NCBI GenBank assembly: GCA_021780415.1
Contig: JAJXYW010000129.1
Location: 1-13,795, forward strand
DNA length: 13,795 nucleotides
DNA from: Acidobacteriota bacterium
Lineage (GTDB): Bacteria; Acidobacteriota; Terriglobia; Terriglobales; Acidobacteriaceae
Reading direction: 5' to 3'
Shown: positions 1 through 7,279 of the stretch, in pieces
Layout: each line of letters begins with the position of its first letter
Position numbering within the stretch: position 1 is the stretch's first letter
Made by a program: the position numbers and the translations under genes
The notes under the pieces: model-generated
Database searches by the model: none
The model's input: the letters and a program-made list of their open reading frames with translations, nothing else
Told to the model about the DNA's origin: nothing

Positions 1-1012
1 ACCGCTCGGCGAGCATGGAGAGGATTCCTGTGGAGCGTTTTTCTTCGTCGGGCCGCTCCATGTCCAGGCGCTGCTGCGCGGCCATGTTGATGGCCCCCTC
101 GCCGGGCATCAGCATGGAGTCCAGTTGCAGGGATTTCACAATCGTCTTCAGGCCTTCGCGCAGCTCTGCCGCCGATGCGTAGCGTTCCGAGGGCTGCTTC
201 TCGAGACAGCGCAGAATGACGCTCTCGAGCTCGACGGGCAGGTCCGGAACAATCTCCCGCAGGGACGGCGGCTCGGCGTATTGGATGGCGCGAATGCTCT
301 GCAACTCCTGCGCGTCGGGCCGATGAAACGGATGGCGTCCGCTGACCATCTCGTAGAGGATCAGGCCGAGCGCGAAGATGTCGCTCTGCACGCTGCTCTG
401 GCCGGTGACGAACTGCTCCGGAGCCATGTAGGCGATGGTGCCGCCGCGAGCGGTGTAGGTGGCGCCCGCGAAGGCTGGCGTGACGGGCTGGGTCGTCAAG
501 GAAGGATCGAAGTCCATGCTGTCGCGCTTCAACTGCCGCGCGAGGCCGAAGTCCAGAATTTTGATCAGGCCGCCATCGGTAAGCATGACATTGGCCGGCT
601 TGAGATCGCGATGGAAGATGCCGAGCGTGTGCGCGGCGGAGAGGCCGTCGGCCATCTGCATGCCGCTGGAGAGCACGAGTTGCAGGCTCGCGGGGCCCTC
701 GGCGATGACCTTGTCGAGGCTTTTGCCGGGGATGTACTGCATGACGATGTAGGCTTCGGAATCGCCGGAGCCAAGCTCTTCTTCCCCAACCTCATAGATG
801 GCGCAGACATTCGGGTGGTCGATGGCCGAGGCCAGTCGTGCCTCGCGCAACTGCGTCGCCCGCATCTGCTCCGGGGTCTGCGATCCGCGCTTCAGCAGCT
901 TCAGCACGACGGGCCGCTGCAGCAGCGTGTCGTTGGCAAGGTACACGACGCCGCTTCCACCTGCTCCGATCTTGCGGAGCAACTCATACTGTTTAATGAC
1001 GCGACGAGCCAT
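1..1012 (-). CDS. Serine/threonine protein kinase, Hanks type (N-terminal part, runs off the left edge)
   Basis: The frame is open from an ATG at 1012 to the window edge, giving 337 residues with no stop, so the gene is partial. A eukaryotic-like kinase domain is visible from the start: a glycine loop GAGGSG at residues 16-21, the ATP-anchoring lysine K38 in VVLKLLK, a likely alpha-C glutamate E57, the catalytic loop HRDLKPAN at 134-141 (D136), DFG at 154-156 and APE at 197-199. All key residues are present, so an active kinase phosphorylating Ser/Thr of unknown partners is expected. After the kinase domain (about residue 275) there is hydrophilic sequence; a membrane or sensor domain, if any, lies outside the window. 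It is divergent from the response regulator at 1216, with about 200 bases between them. The family is certain, the target is not. Confidence 0.95.
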   Translation of the reverse strand, partial: MARRVIKQYELLRKIGAGGSGVVYLANDTLLQRPVVLKLLKRGSQTPEQMRATQLREARLASAIDHPNVCAIYEVGEEELGSGDSEAYIVMQYIPGKSLDKVIAEGPASLQLVLSSGMQMADGLSAAHTLGIFHRDLKPANVMLTDGGLIKILDFGLARQLKRDSMDFDPSLTTQPVTPAFAGATYTARGGTIAYMAPEQFVTGQSSVQSDIFALGLILYEMVSGRHPFHRPDAQELQSIRAIQYAEPPSLREIVPDLPVELESVILRCLEKQPSERYASAAELREGLKTIVKSLQLDSMLMPGEGAINMAAQQRLDMERPDEEKRSTGILSMLAER

Positions 1013-1146
1013 ACTGCCATTATCTCAGCACCGCCGCCAAGGAATTTGTGCAGAAATGTAAATCTGGCGCAGAATGGCCGCATGCTCCGACATGCGCGGG
1101 GCAGCGGAAAGCACTGATTATGGGCCTTTAATGATGTGAGCAGCCT

Positions 1147-1175
1147 TTCTGTGCCAGCGTGCATCAGAATATAGT
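1147..1175 (+). promoter_or_regulatory. Possible sigma70-like promoter for the receiver protein
   Basis: TATAGT at 1170-1175 matches five of six positions of the -10 consensus and lies about 40 bases before the ATG at 1216. The hexamer 17 bases upstream, TTCTGT at 1147-1152, is a poor -35. This is a weak call based only on the -10 and its position in the divergent gap. Confidence 0.2.
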
Positions 1176-1215
1176 TGTGCCCGGATCGGCAGGACAGACT
1201 TGAACAGAGGGCAGT

Positions 1216-1644
1216 ATGCTTAGCGCACTCCTAACACCCGAATCAGGGTCACAGAAACACATGCAACCCACCTTGCTTCTCATCGACGACAACGCCATTC
1301 AGGCCGCGACTCGTCAGACCATTCTTAAGCGAGCAGGTTACTTTGTGATCGCCGTCCTCAATCCAGGGCGTGCACTCGAACAGCTTCGCAGCAAAGATTT
1401 TCCGGCCACGATCGACCTCATTCTGACCGACCACATCATGCCTGGCATGAACGGTTCCGAGTTTGTCACCGAACTGCGGACGTTCGCGCCAGATATTCCT
1501 GTGCTTGTGATCAGCGGTCTCGCGGAAGCGGAGGAAGAGTACAAGGCGCTCGGTGTGGACTTCCGCCTGAAGCCGCTGCTGCCTGAGATTTTGCTCGCCA
1601 CGGTGCGCACTCTCCTGGAGGCGCGGGCGTCGGCAGGGATTTAG
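1216..1644 (+). CDS. Single-domain response regulator (receiver only)
   Basis: This is a 142-residue protein made of one CheY-like receiver domain with no output domain. The acidic pair is D24-D25, the phospho-acceptor is D72 in LILTDHIMPGMNG, the switch Ser is S100 in VLVISG, and the conserved Lys-Pro is K119-P120. It probably receives phosphate from an unlinked histidine kinase and acts by protein contact. The start chosen is the ATG at 1216, preceded by AGAGGG four bases upstream. The ATG at 1261 (residue 16) begins exactly at the receiver domain but has no good ribosome site. It is divergent from the Ser/Thr kinase and convergent with kdpC, whose end is 37 bases away. No partner kinase is next to it; the HisKA protein at 8436 is more naturally paired with KdpE. 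Confidence 0.9.
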   Translation: MLSALLTPESGSQKHMQPTLLLIDDNAIQAATRQTILKRAGYFVIAVLNPGRALEQLRSKDFPATIDLILTDHIMPGMNGSEFVTELRTFAPDIPVLVISGLAEAEEEYKALGVDFRLKPLLPEILLATVRTLLEARASAGI

Positions 1645-1681
1645 GGGTGGCTGCAGCGGTGCGCCGGTCGTGGGCTGCGGG

Positions 1682-2248
1682 TTAGCGGGTGGTAAGGGCG
1701 TCGAGGGCCAGGTTGAGGTCGAGGACGTTGACGCGGGGTTCGCCGAGAAGGCCGAATTGGCGCTGAGTGGTGTGCTGGTCTACCAACTGCGTTAAGGTTG
1801 CTTCGGACAGATGGCGCTGGCGTGCGATGCTCGGGATCTGGTAGTAGGCTGCGGCGGGGGAGATGTCGGGGTCGAGGCCGGAGCCGGAGGCGGTGACGAG
1901 ATCGATGGGGACGGGGACGGTGGATCCATGCTGTTCGGCGGTGATGCTGGCTTCCGTGCGGCTGATGAGATCTTTGCTGGTGGGACCGAGGTTTGAGCTG
2001 GAGGATGCGCCGGCATCATAACCCGTGCCGGCGGCGGAGGGGCGGCTGTGGAAGTAATTGCCGCGGGTGAAGGCCTGGCCGATGAGTTGTGAGCCGATGA
2101 CTTTGCCGTTGCGTGTGATGAGTTCGCCCGCGGCTTGTTTGGGGAACAGGACGTGGGCCAGTCCGGTGATGAGGAGTGGGTAGCCGATGCCGAGGAGGAT
2201 GGCGGTGATGAGAGTGTAGCGGGTTGCGGTGAGAAGGATCTTTTTCAT
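1682..2248 (-). CDS. kdpC: KdpC, subunit of the K+-transporting KdpFABC ATPase
   Basis: KdpC is the single-span subunit of the high-affinity K+ pump; its periplasmic domain contacts KdpA and helps K+ entry and complex stability. The 188-residue length matches the family (about 190). Residues 10-34 form a hydrophobic N-terminal anchor. The periplasmic part has family hallmarks: IGQAFT with YFHSRPSA (about 56-71), a Gly/Ser-rich stretch with NLGPTS near 86-91, VTASGSGLDPDISPAAA (about 118-134), and a C-terminal segment around LLGEPRVNVLDLN. It is the last gene of the minus-strand kdp operon. Unusually, 163 bases separate it from kdpB. Its ribosome site is weak (GGAA about eight bases before the ATG), so expression may depend on that spacer. 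Confidence 0.97.
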   Translation of the reverse strand: MKKILLTATRYTLITAILLGIGYPLLITGLAHVLFPKQAAGELITRNGKVIGSQLIGQAFTRGNYFHSRPSAAGTGYDAGASSSSNLGPTSKDLISRTEASITAEQHGSTVPVPIDLVTASGSGLDPDISPAAAYYQIPSIARQRHLSEATLTQLVDQHTTQRQFGLLGEPRVNVLDLNLALDALTTR

Positions 2249-2298
2249 GGTGGTGATTCCAGTGGTGAGTGGTTAGTGGTGCGGTGGCTCGACGAACA

Positions 2299-2330
2299 GC
2301 AGATTCCTTCGCTTCGCTGCGGAATGACAA
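2299..2330. repeat. Short interspersed repeat with partial dyad symmetry (SFRSEAKE type)
   Basis: The stretch begins GCAGATTCCTTCGCTTCGCT and ends GCGGAATGACAA. ATTCC at 2303-2307 and GGAAT at 2321-2325 form the ends of an imperfect inverted repeat with further G-C pairs inside. Read on the minus strand it encodes SFRSEAKES, a peptide I remember appearing in many spurious ORFs of Acidobacteria genomes. This suggests a multicopy intergenic element, although only one copy is in this window. It sits inside the kdpB-kdpC spacer. Confidence 0.5.
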
Positions 2331-2338
2331 CCAAAAAA

Positions 2339-2392
2339 GCAAAAGCAAGAGCAAGAGCAAGAGCAACGGCAAGGACAACGACAACGACAACA
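2339..2392. repeat. Degenerate hexanucleotide tandem repeat, nine units
   Basis: Nine consecutive 6-base units of the form RCAANN fill this stretch: GCAAAA, three GCAAGA, GCAACG, GCAAGG, two ACAACG and ACAACA. The operon's transcript (minus strand) therefore carries a pyrimidine-rich tract of about 54 bases. The degeneracy from one end to the other suggests replication slippage followed by point changes. It lies between the kdpB stop and the SFRSEAKE-type repeat. Confidence 0.85.
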
Positions 2393-2411
2393 GAAGGTGC
2401 GGCTACTGGGG

Positions 2412-4463
2412 TCAGGCCAGGTGGAGGGCCGTGATGAGCATGTCGATGAGCTTGATGCCGATGAAGGGCGCGATGATGCCGCCTGCGCCGTAGACGATGA
2501 GGTTGCGCTGGAGCAGTGCTGCGGCGGACATGGGGCGGTAGCTTACGCCGCGCAGAGCCAGCGGAATGAGAGCGACGATGATGAGGGCGTTGAAGATGAC
2601 CGCAGAGAGAATCGCGGACTCCGGGTTGTGCAGGTGCATGATGTTGAGCGCGTTGAGAACGGGGAAGGCTCCGGCGAACATGGCGGGGATGATGGCGAAG
2701 TACTTGGCGATGTCGTTGGAGATGGAGAAGGTGGTGAGGGCGCCGCGGGTCATGAGGAGTTGCTTGCCGATGGCGACGATCTCGATGAGCTTGGTGGGGT
2801 TGGAGTCGAGATCAACCATGTTGCCGGCCTCTTTGGCGGCCTGGGTGCCGGAGTTCATGGCGACGCCTACGTCGGCCTGGGCGAGTGCGGGGGCGTCGTT
2901 GGTGCCGTCGCCGGTCATGGCGACGAGCTTGCCATCTGCCTGCTCGCGCTTGATGAGATCCATCTTGTCCTTGGGTTTGGCTTCGGCGAGGAAGTCGTCG
3001 ACGCCGGCTTCGCGGGCGATGGCGGCGGCGGTGAGAGGGTTGTCGCCGGTGATCATGATGGTGCGAATACCCATGGCACGGAGCTGATCGAAGCGTTCTT
3101 TCATGCCGCCCTTGACGATGTCCTTGAGATGGATGACGCCGAGGGCGCGGCCGTTTTCAGCAACGACGAGAGGCGTGCCGCCGGCGCGGGAGATGACTTC
3201 AACGACGTCGCGGACCTGGCCCGGGAGTTGGGAGTTATGCTCGACGAGATAGGCTGCGATGGCGTCAACGGAGCCTTTGCGGATGCTGCGGCCATCGACT
3301 TCGATACCGGACATGCGGGTGAGGGCGGAGAAGGGGATGAACTCGGCGTTGAGGTGCGCGAGTTCGCGGCCCCGGAGGTTGTACTGCTGCTTGGCGAGGA
3401 CGACGATGGAGCGGCCTTCGGGGGTCTCGTCGGCGAGGGAGGAAAGCTGCGCGGCGTCGGCGAGGACGACGTCAGTGATGCCGGGAGCGGGGACGAACTC
3501 GGAGGCTTCGCGGTTGCCGATGGTAATGGTGCCGGTCTTGTCGAGCAGGAGGGTGTTGACGTCGCCGGCGGCCTCCACCGCTCGACCGGATGTGGCGAGG
3601 ACGTTGTGCTGGACGAGGCGGTCCATACCTGCGATGCCGATGGCCGAGAGCAGACCGCCGATGGTGGTGGGGATCAGGCAGACGAGCAGTGAGATTAATA
3701 CGAAGACGGTCTGTGGGGCGCCGGAGTATACCGCGAAGGGCTGCAGGGTGACGACGGCGAGAAGGAAGATGATGGTGAGGCCTGCGAGCAGGATATTGAG
3801 GGCGATTTCATTGGGGGTTTTCTGACGCTCGGCGCCTTCGACGAGGGCGATCATGCGGTCGAGGAAGGTCTCGCCGGGGTTGGAGGTGATGCGGACCGTG
3901 ATCTGGTCGGAGAGGACGCGGGTGCCCCCGGTGACGGCGGAGCGGTCGCCGCCGGCTTCGCGGATGACGGGAGCGGATTCGCCGGTGATGGCGGACTCGT
4001 CGACCGAGGCTACGCCTTCGATGACTTCGCCGTCGCCGGGGATCATCTGGCCGGCGAGGACGCGGACGACATCGTTGGCGCGGAGTTGTGAGCTGGGAAT
4101 CTCTTCGATGGCGCCGGACTTCGAGACCTTGTAGGCGATGGTCTCGGACTTGGCGAGGCGGAGGGCGTCGGCCTGGGCTTTGCCGCGGCCTTCGGCCATG
4201 GCCTCGGCGAAGTTGGCGAAGAGGACGGTGAACCAGAGCCAGAGCGTGATCTGGAGATCGAAGCGAAAGTGGCCGTGGTGAGTGATGGTGTTGGCGATGA
4301 GGAGCGCGGTGGTGAGGACGCTGCCGACTTCGACGACGAACATGACGGGGTTCTTCATCATGGTCTTCGGTGAGAGCTTGGCGAGGGCGTCGATCGAGGC
4401 GCGGCGCATGATCTTCTTGTCGAAGAGAGAGCTGCGGCCTTTGGCTTGACGTGCGGTGGACAT
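2412..4463 (-). CDS. kdpB: KdpB, P-type ATPase catalytic subunit of the K+ pump
   Basis: KdpB hydrolyses ATP and drives K+ import through KdpA. The 683-residue length matches the family. Visible parts in order are: an N-terminal hydrophobic pair (about 40-60 and 70-88), the actuator motif TGES at 160-163 (S163 corresponds to the regulatory Ser of E. coli TGES), the membrane motif CLIPTTIGG at 262-270, the phosphorylation motif DKTGT at 308-312 (D308 is the aspartyl-phosphate site), nucleotide-binding [14 protein letters not shown], the hinge [10 protein letters not shown], and C-terminal helices ending in a short hydrophobic tail. All catalytic residues are intact. The ATG start has GGAG seven bases upstream and follows the kdpA stop by 15 bases. 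Long opposite-strand frames here are shadows of codon bias. Confidence 0.99.
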   Translation of the reverse strand: MSTARQAKGRSSLFDKKIMRRASIDALAKLSPKTMMKNPVMFVVEVGSVLTTALLIANTITHHGHFRFDLQITLWLWFTVLFANFAEAMAEGRGKAQADALRLAKSETIAYKVSKSGAIEEIPSSQLRANDVVRVLAGQMIPGDGEVIEGVASVDESAITGESAPVIREAGGDRSAVTGGTRVLSDQITVRITSNPGETFLDRMIALVEGAERQKTPNEIALNILLAGLTIIFLLAVVTLQPFAVYSGAPQTVFVLISLLVCLIPTTIGGLLSAIGIAGMDRLVQHNVLATSGRAVEAAGDVNTLLLDKTGTITIGNREASEFVPAPGITDVVLADAAQLSSLADETPEGRSIVVLAKQQYNLRGRELAHLNAEFIPFSALTRMSGIEVDGRSIRKGSVDAIAAYLVEHNSQLPGQVRDVVEVISRAGGTPLVVAENGRALGVIHLKDIVKGGMKERFDQLRAMGIRTIMITGDNPLTAAAIAREAGVDDFLAEAKPKDKMDLIKREQADGKLVAMTGDGTNDAPALAQADVGVAMNSGTQAAKEAGNMVDLDSNPTKLIEIVAIGKQLLMTRGALTTFSISNDIAKYFAIIPAMFAGAFPVLNALNIMHLHNPESAILSAVIFNALIIVALIPLALRGVSYRPMSAAALLQRNLIVYGAGGIIAPFIGIKLIDMLITALHLA

Positions 4464-4478
4464 GGTTTCTCCAGATGC

Positions 4479-6272
4479 CTAGAAGGTGTGGCCGACGTGA
4501 AGGAGCAGGTGCTCCAGAATGGGGCCGAGTGCGAGCGCGGGGAAGAAGGTGAGCGCGCCGACGATGACGATGACGGAGGTGAGAAGCGCTGCGAAGAGAG
4601 GTGTGGTAACCGGGAATGTGCCAGCGGTATCGGGGACGATTTTTTTGCCGGCAAGATTGCCCGCGATGGCAAGCATCGGGATCATCATCATGAAGCGGCC
4701 AATGAACATGGCGACGCCGAGCGAGTAGTTGTACCAGTGGGTGTTGGCGTTGAGGCCGGCGAAGGCGGAGCCGTTGTTGCCGGTGGCCGAGGCGTAGGCA
4801 TAGAGGATCTCGGAGAGGCCGTGGGGGCCGTGATTGGCGAGCGAGCCGAGGCCAAGGTGGGGCATGAGCACGGCGACGGCGGCGAAACCGAGGATGATGA
4901 GAGGGAAGATGAGCAGATAGAGCATGGCCATCTGGACGTCGTAGGCTTCAATTTTTTTGCCGAGGTATTCGGGGGTTCGACCGACCATGAGGCCGGCGAT
5001 GAAGACGGCGAGGATAACGAAAATGAGCATTCCGTAGAGGCCGGCGCCGACGCCGCCGAAGATGACTTCGCCGAGCATGATGTTGATGAGGGGGACGAGA
5101 CCGCCGAGGGGAGTGAAGGAGTCGTGCATGGCGTTGACGGCACCGCAACTGGCGTCGGTGGTGACGGTGGCGAAGAGTGCGGAATCGGCGATGCCGAAGC
5201 GGACTTCCTTGCCTTCCATGTTGCCGCCGGACTGGAGGCTGTAGGAGTTGTGCTGGTCAACGTTGTGCAGGAGCGGGTTGGGTTGGGCTTCGGCCCAGTA
5301 GCAGGTGAAGACGCCGACGAACCAGAGAATGGTCATGGCGGCGAGGACAGCCCAACCGTGTCTGGGCGAGCCGACCATCTGGCCGAGGGTGACGGTGAGG
5401 CCCGCGGGGATGAGGAAGATCGAGAGCATCTGCAGAAAGTTCGAGAGCGGGGTGGGGTTCTCGAAGGGATGCGCGCTGTTGGCGTTGAAGAAGCCGCCGC
5501 CGTTGGTGCCGAGCATCTTGATGGCTTCCTGCGAGGCGACCGGACCTTGCGCGATGGTCTGCGTGGTGACGGTGGAGGTTGTGGTTTTGCCGTCGGCGCC
5601 GGTGGTGGTTACCGTTTGGGGCTGGACCAGGGTTGCGGTGGTGTAGGGATGGAAGTTTTGAATGACGCCCTGCGAGGTGAGCGCGAGAGCGAAGACGATG
5701 CTGATGGGGAGAAGAATCCAGAGGGTTCCGCGAGTGAGGTCTACCCAGAAGTTGCCGAGGGTCTTCATCTCGCGGCGAGCGATGCCACGGATGAAGGCGA
5801 TGGCGAACGCGAGACCTACGGCTGCGGACCAGAAGTTGTGCGTGGCGAGACCGAGCATCTGGGTGAGATAGCTCATGGTGGTCTCGGGCGTGTAGGACTG
5901 CCAGTTGGTGTTGGTGGAGAAGGAGACGGCGGTGTTGAACGCGAGGTCGGGCGCAACGGCGGCAAGATGCTGCGGATTGAGCGGAAGCCACTGCTGGACG
6001 CGTTGGATGATGTAGGTGAGGACCAGTGTGGCGGCCGTGAAGACGAGCATCGCGATGACGTATTGTGTCCAGCGCATCTCCTCGTCGGGATCGACGCCGG
6101 TGAGGCGGTAGAGCAGGCGTTCGCAGGGACGGAGGAGGGGATCGAGCCAGGTGTGGCGGTGACCCGTGTCTCTCAGATCGAAGACACGGGTCATGTAGCT
6201 CCCCATCGGCTTGGCGAGCATCAGGATGAGCGCGATGAAGAGAGCGATTTGAAGCCAGCCGTTAAGCGACAT
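4479..6272 (-). CDS. kdpA: KdpA, K+-binding and translocating subunit
   Basis: KdpA is the channel-like subunit, related to the Trk/Ktr/K+ channel superfamily, that selects K+. The protein is 597 residues, somewhat longer than E. coli KdpA (557). Four pore-loop signatures are visible: STNTN at 119-123, [11 protein letters not shown] at 256-266, TTDASCGA at 371-378 and TGNNGSAF at 497-504. About ten hydrophobic helices surround them. The start is the ATG at 6272 (MSLNGW); the frame is open much further upstream, but that region holds kdpF and the small peptide in another frame. The start overlaps the kdpF stop by one base (TAATG), which suggests translational coupling. A Thr-rich, low-complexity segment at about 214-241 lies in an extracytoplasmic loop just before the second pore loop, where E. 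coli is shorter. Confidence 0.99.
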   Translation of the reverse strand: MSLNGWLQIALFIALILMLAKPMGSYMTRVFDLRDTGHRHTWLDPLLRPCERLLYRLTGVDPDEEMRWTQYVIAMLVFTAATLVLTYIIQRVQQWLPLNPQHLAAVAPDLAFNTAVSFSTNTNWQSYTPETTMSYLTQMLGLATHNFWSAAVGLAFAIAFIRGIARREMKTLGNFWVDLTRGTLWILLPISIVFALALTSQGVIQNFHPYTTATLVQPQTVTTTGADGKTTTSTVTTQTIAQGPVASQEAIKMLGTNGGGFFNANSAHPFENPTPLSNFLQMLSIFLIPAGLTVTLGQMVGSPRHGWAVLAAMTILWFVGVFTCYWAEAQPNPLLHNVDQHNSYSLQSGGNMEGKEVRFGIADSALFATVTTDASCGAVNAMHDSFTPLGGLVPLINIMLGEVIFGGVGAGLYGMLIFVILAVFIAGLMVGRTPEYLGKKIEAYDVQMAMLYLLIFPLIILGFAAVAVLMPHLGLGSLANHGPHGLSEILYAYASATGNNGSAFAGLNANTHWYNYSLGVAMFIGRFMMMIPMLAIAGNLAGKKIVPDTAGTFPVTTPLFAALLTSVIVIVGALTFFPALALGPILEHLLLHVGHTF

Positions 6273-6358
6273 TAGAACTTCTCCGGACGCAGGAGAGCGT
6301 AGACAAGATAGACGAGAAGGAGTGTGCAGATGAGGAGAAGGATGATGTTTTCGATCAT
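6272..6358 (-). CDS. kdpF: KdpF, small stabilising subunit of the K+ pump
   Basis: A 28-residue, single-helix membrane peptide begins [11 protein letters not shown] and ends ALLRPEKF; the positively charged R-P-E-K-F tail is a KdpF hallmark. KdpF stabilises the KdpABC complex and is dispensable in vivo in E. coli. The ribosome site AAGGAAG lies six bases before the ATG. The TAA stop overlaps the kdpA ATG by one base. A longer in-frame reading exists upstream, but its sequence is Pro/Arg/His-rich and not plausible. Confidence 0.93.
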   Translation of the reverse strand: MIENIILLLICTLLLVYLVYALLRPEKF

Positions 6359-6369
6359 GGAGGGCTTCC

Positions 6370-6468
6370 TTAGGAGCGGCGTCCCTTGAGGCGGTCGCAG
6401 GCGTAAACGTAGAGCACGGATGTGGGGAAGAGAATGATGAGGGTGAGGACTGCGATGAGGTCGGGCAT
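6370..6468 (-). CDS. Small membrane peptide of the kdp operon (32 residues, unnamed)
   Basis: An ATG at 6468 opens a 32-codon frame ending in TAA at 6370. It has GGAG five bases upstream, and its stop overlaps the ribosome site of kdpF, whose start is 11 bases further on. The peptide has one hydrophobic helix (about residues 4-23, [18 protein letters not shown]) followed by [10 protein letters not shown], a basic tail that should stay in the cytoplasm. It is not KdpF, which is intact next door. I recall similar peptides ending in a Cys-Asp/Glu-Arg-Leu motif beside kdp genes in other bacteria, often left unannotated, but cannot confirm this here. A second KdpF-like stabiliser or a regulator of the pump is possible; the function is unknown. 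It is the first gene of the FABC transcription unit. Confidence 0.75.
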   Translation of the reverse strand: MPDLIAVLTLIILFPTSVLYVYACDRLKGRRS

Positions 6469-6538
6469 GGATGCTCCAGAGCAAACGTCGCGCGGTGGTT
6501 TGCGGCTGCCGTTGATGAGAGGCAGAACACGCTTATCC

Positions 6539-6583
6539 GCTACGAGAGTTAGTAGAAAGCGGGGAGCTATGAGAAGTCAGTAG
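6539..6583 (-). promoter_or_regulatory. Tandem operator-like motif upstream of the kdpFABC unit (candidate KdpE site)
   Basis: On the minus strand two near-identical boxes lie 27-28 bases apart: CTACTGACTTCTCATAGC (6583-6566) and CTACTAACTCTCGTAGC (6555-6539). Allowing one gap, 15 of 17 aligned bases agree. Each box also has a dyad (CTAC with GTAG or ATAG). They lie 71 or more bases before the first small gene and just after kdpE, where an activator of the operon would bind. I see no convincing sigma70 -35 here, which fits an activator-dependent promoter; GGATAA at about 6532-6537 is a possible -10. Binding by KdpE is inference. Confidence 0.4.
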
Positions 6584-6591
6584 TGAAGTCG

Positions 6592-7278
6592 TTAAGAAGT
6601 CGTAAGTTCGCTGCGCAGGCGATAGCCGACCCAGGGCTCGCTTTCGATGTAGCGCGAACTGCTGGCGCTGTCGAGCTTCTTGCGTAACTGGCCAATGAGT
6701 ACGCGGAGATACTCGGGCTGATCTTCGCCGGCGGGGCCCCAGATTTGGCGGAGAAGAAACTTGTGGGTGAGGACACGGTTGGGGTTGTTGGCGAAGATCA
6801 GCAGGAGATCGAATTCTTTGGGGGTTAGATGAATGTCGGCTCCGCGCACGCGGACGATGCGCGATGCGGTGTCGATGTAGAGGTCGCCGACGGTGACCTC
6901 GGCGGGCAGAGGTTCTTCGCGGGCAATCTTACGGAGATTGGCACGGACGCGGGCGAGGAGTTCAGGCATGCTGAACGGCTTGGTGACGTAGTCGTCAGCG
7001 CCTTCGTCGAGGGCGGCGACCTTCATGGTCTCCTGCTCGCGGACGGAGAGGACGATGATGGGGGTTTCGGCGATGCGGCGAATGGCGCGGGTGAGTTCGA
7101 TGCCGCCCATCTCGGGCATGGCGAGATCGGTGATGATGAGGTCGGGTTGTGTGGTGCGGAAGAGCTCGAAGGCTTCGAGGCCGTTGTTGGCGACGGTGAC
7201 TTCGTAGCCGCTGCTCTGGAGCGAGGTGCGGAGGACGCGGGTGATCTGACGCTCGTCGTCGACAACGAGGATGCGCAT
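6592..7278 (-). CDS. kdpE: KdpE, OmpR/PhoB-type response regulator of the kdp genes
   Basis: This 228-residue two-domain regulator has a receiver with D7-D8, the phospho-acceptor D51 in LIITDLAMPEMGG, S78 and K100 (VTKPFS). A winged-helix DNA-binding domain spans about 128-225, with HLTPKEFDLLL and a C-terminal VGYRL hairpin. This is the classic KdpE/OmpR layout. The ATG at 7278 follows the kdpD TAG with one base between, and AGGAG lies ten bases upstream, so kdpD and kdpE are co-transcribed. The frame stays open far upstream through kdpD, but that part is a low-complexity shadow. KdpE normally activates kdpFABC on low K+; here the pump operon starts 123 bases downstream on the same strand. 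Confidence 0.96.
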   Translation of the reverse strand: MRILVVDDERQITRVLRTSLQSSGYEVTVANNGLEAFELFRTTQPDLIITDLAMPEMGGIELTRAIRRIAETPIIVLSVREQETMKVAALDEGADDYVTKPFSMPELLARVRANLRKIAREEPLPAEVTVGDLYIDTASRIVRVRGADIHLTPKEFDLLLIFANNPNRVLTHKFLLRQIWGPAGEDQPEYLRVLIGQLRKKLDSASSSRYIESEPWVGYRLRSELTTS

Positions 7279-7279
7279 G

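Noticed and set aside
565..810. Small minus-strand frame within the Ser/Thr kinase gene
   Set aside because: It is out of frame with the kinase, whose catalytic motifs are read in the correct frame throughout this stretch.
1645..1681. Bidirectional terminator between the receiver gene and kdpC
   Set aside because: The convergent gap is GC-rich with some self-complementarity, but there is no clear stem with a T-run on either strand.
2397..3692. A 431-codon plus-strand frame opposite kdpB
   Set aside because: Acidic, glycine-rich shadow composition and full overlap with the unmistakable P-type ATPase gene.
4446..6275. A 609-codon open frame on the plus strand opposite kdpA
   Set aside because: Its product is almost entirely Gly, Glu, Asp and Val with no domain, the usual antisense shadow of a GC-rich gene; kdpA on the other strand is certain.
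6273..6530. An N-terminal extension of KdpA by 86 residues
   Set aside because: The extension is Ser/Pro/His-rich, overlaps kdpF and the small membrane gene, and known KdpA proteins begin at the MSLNGW-like segment.
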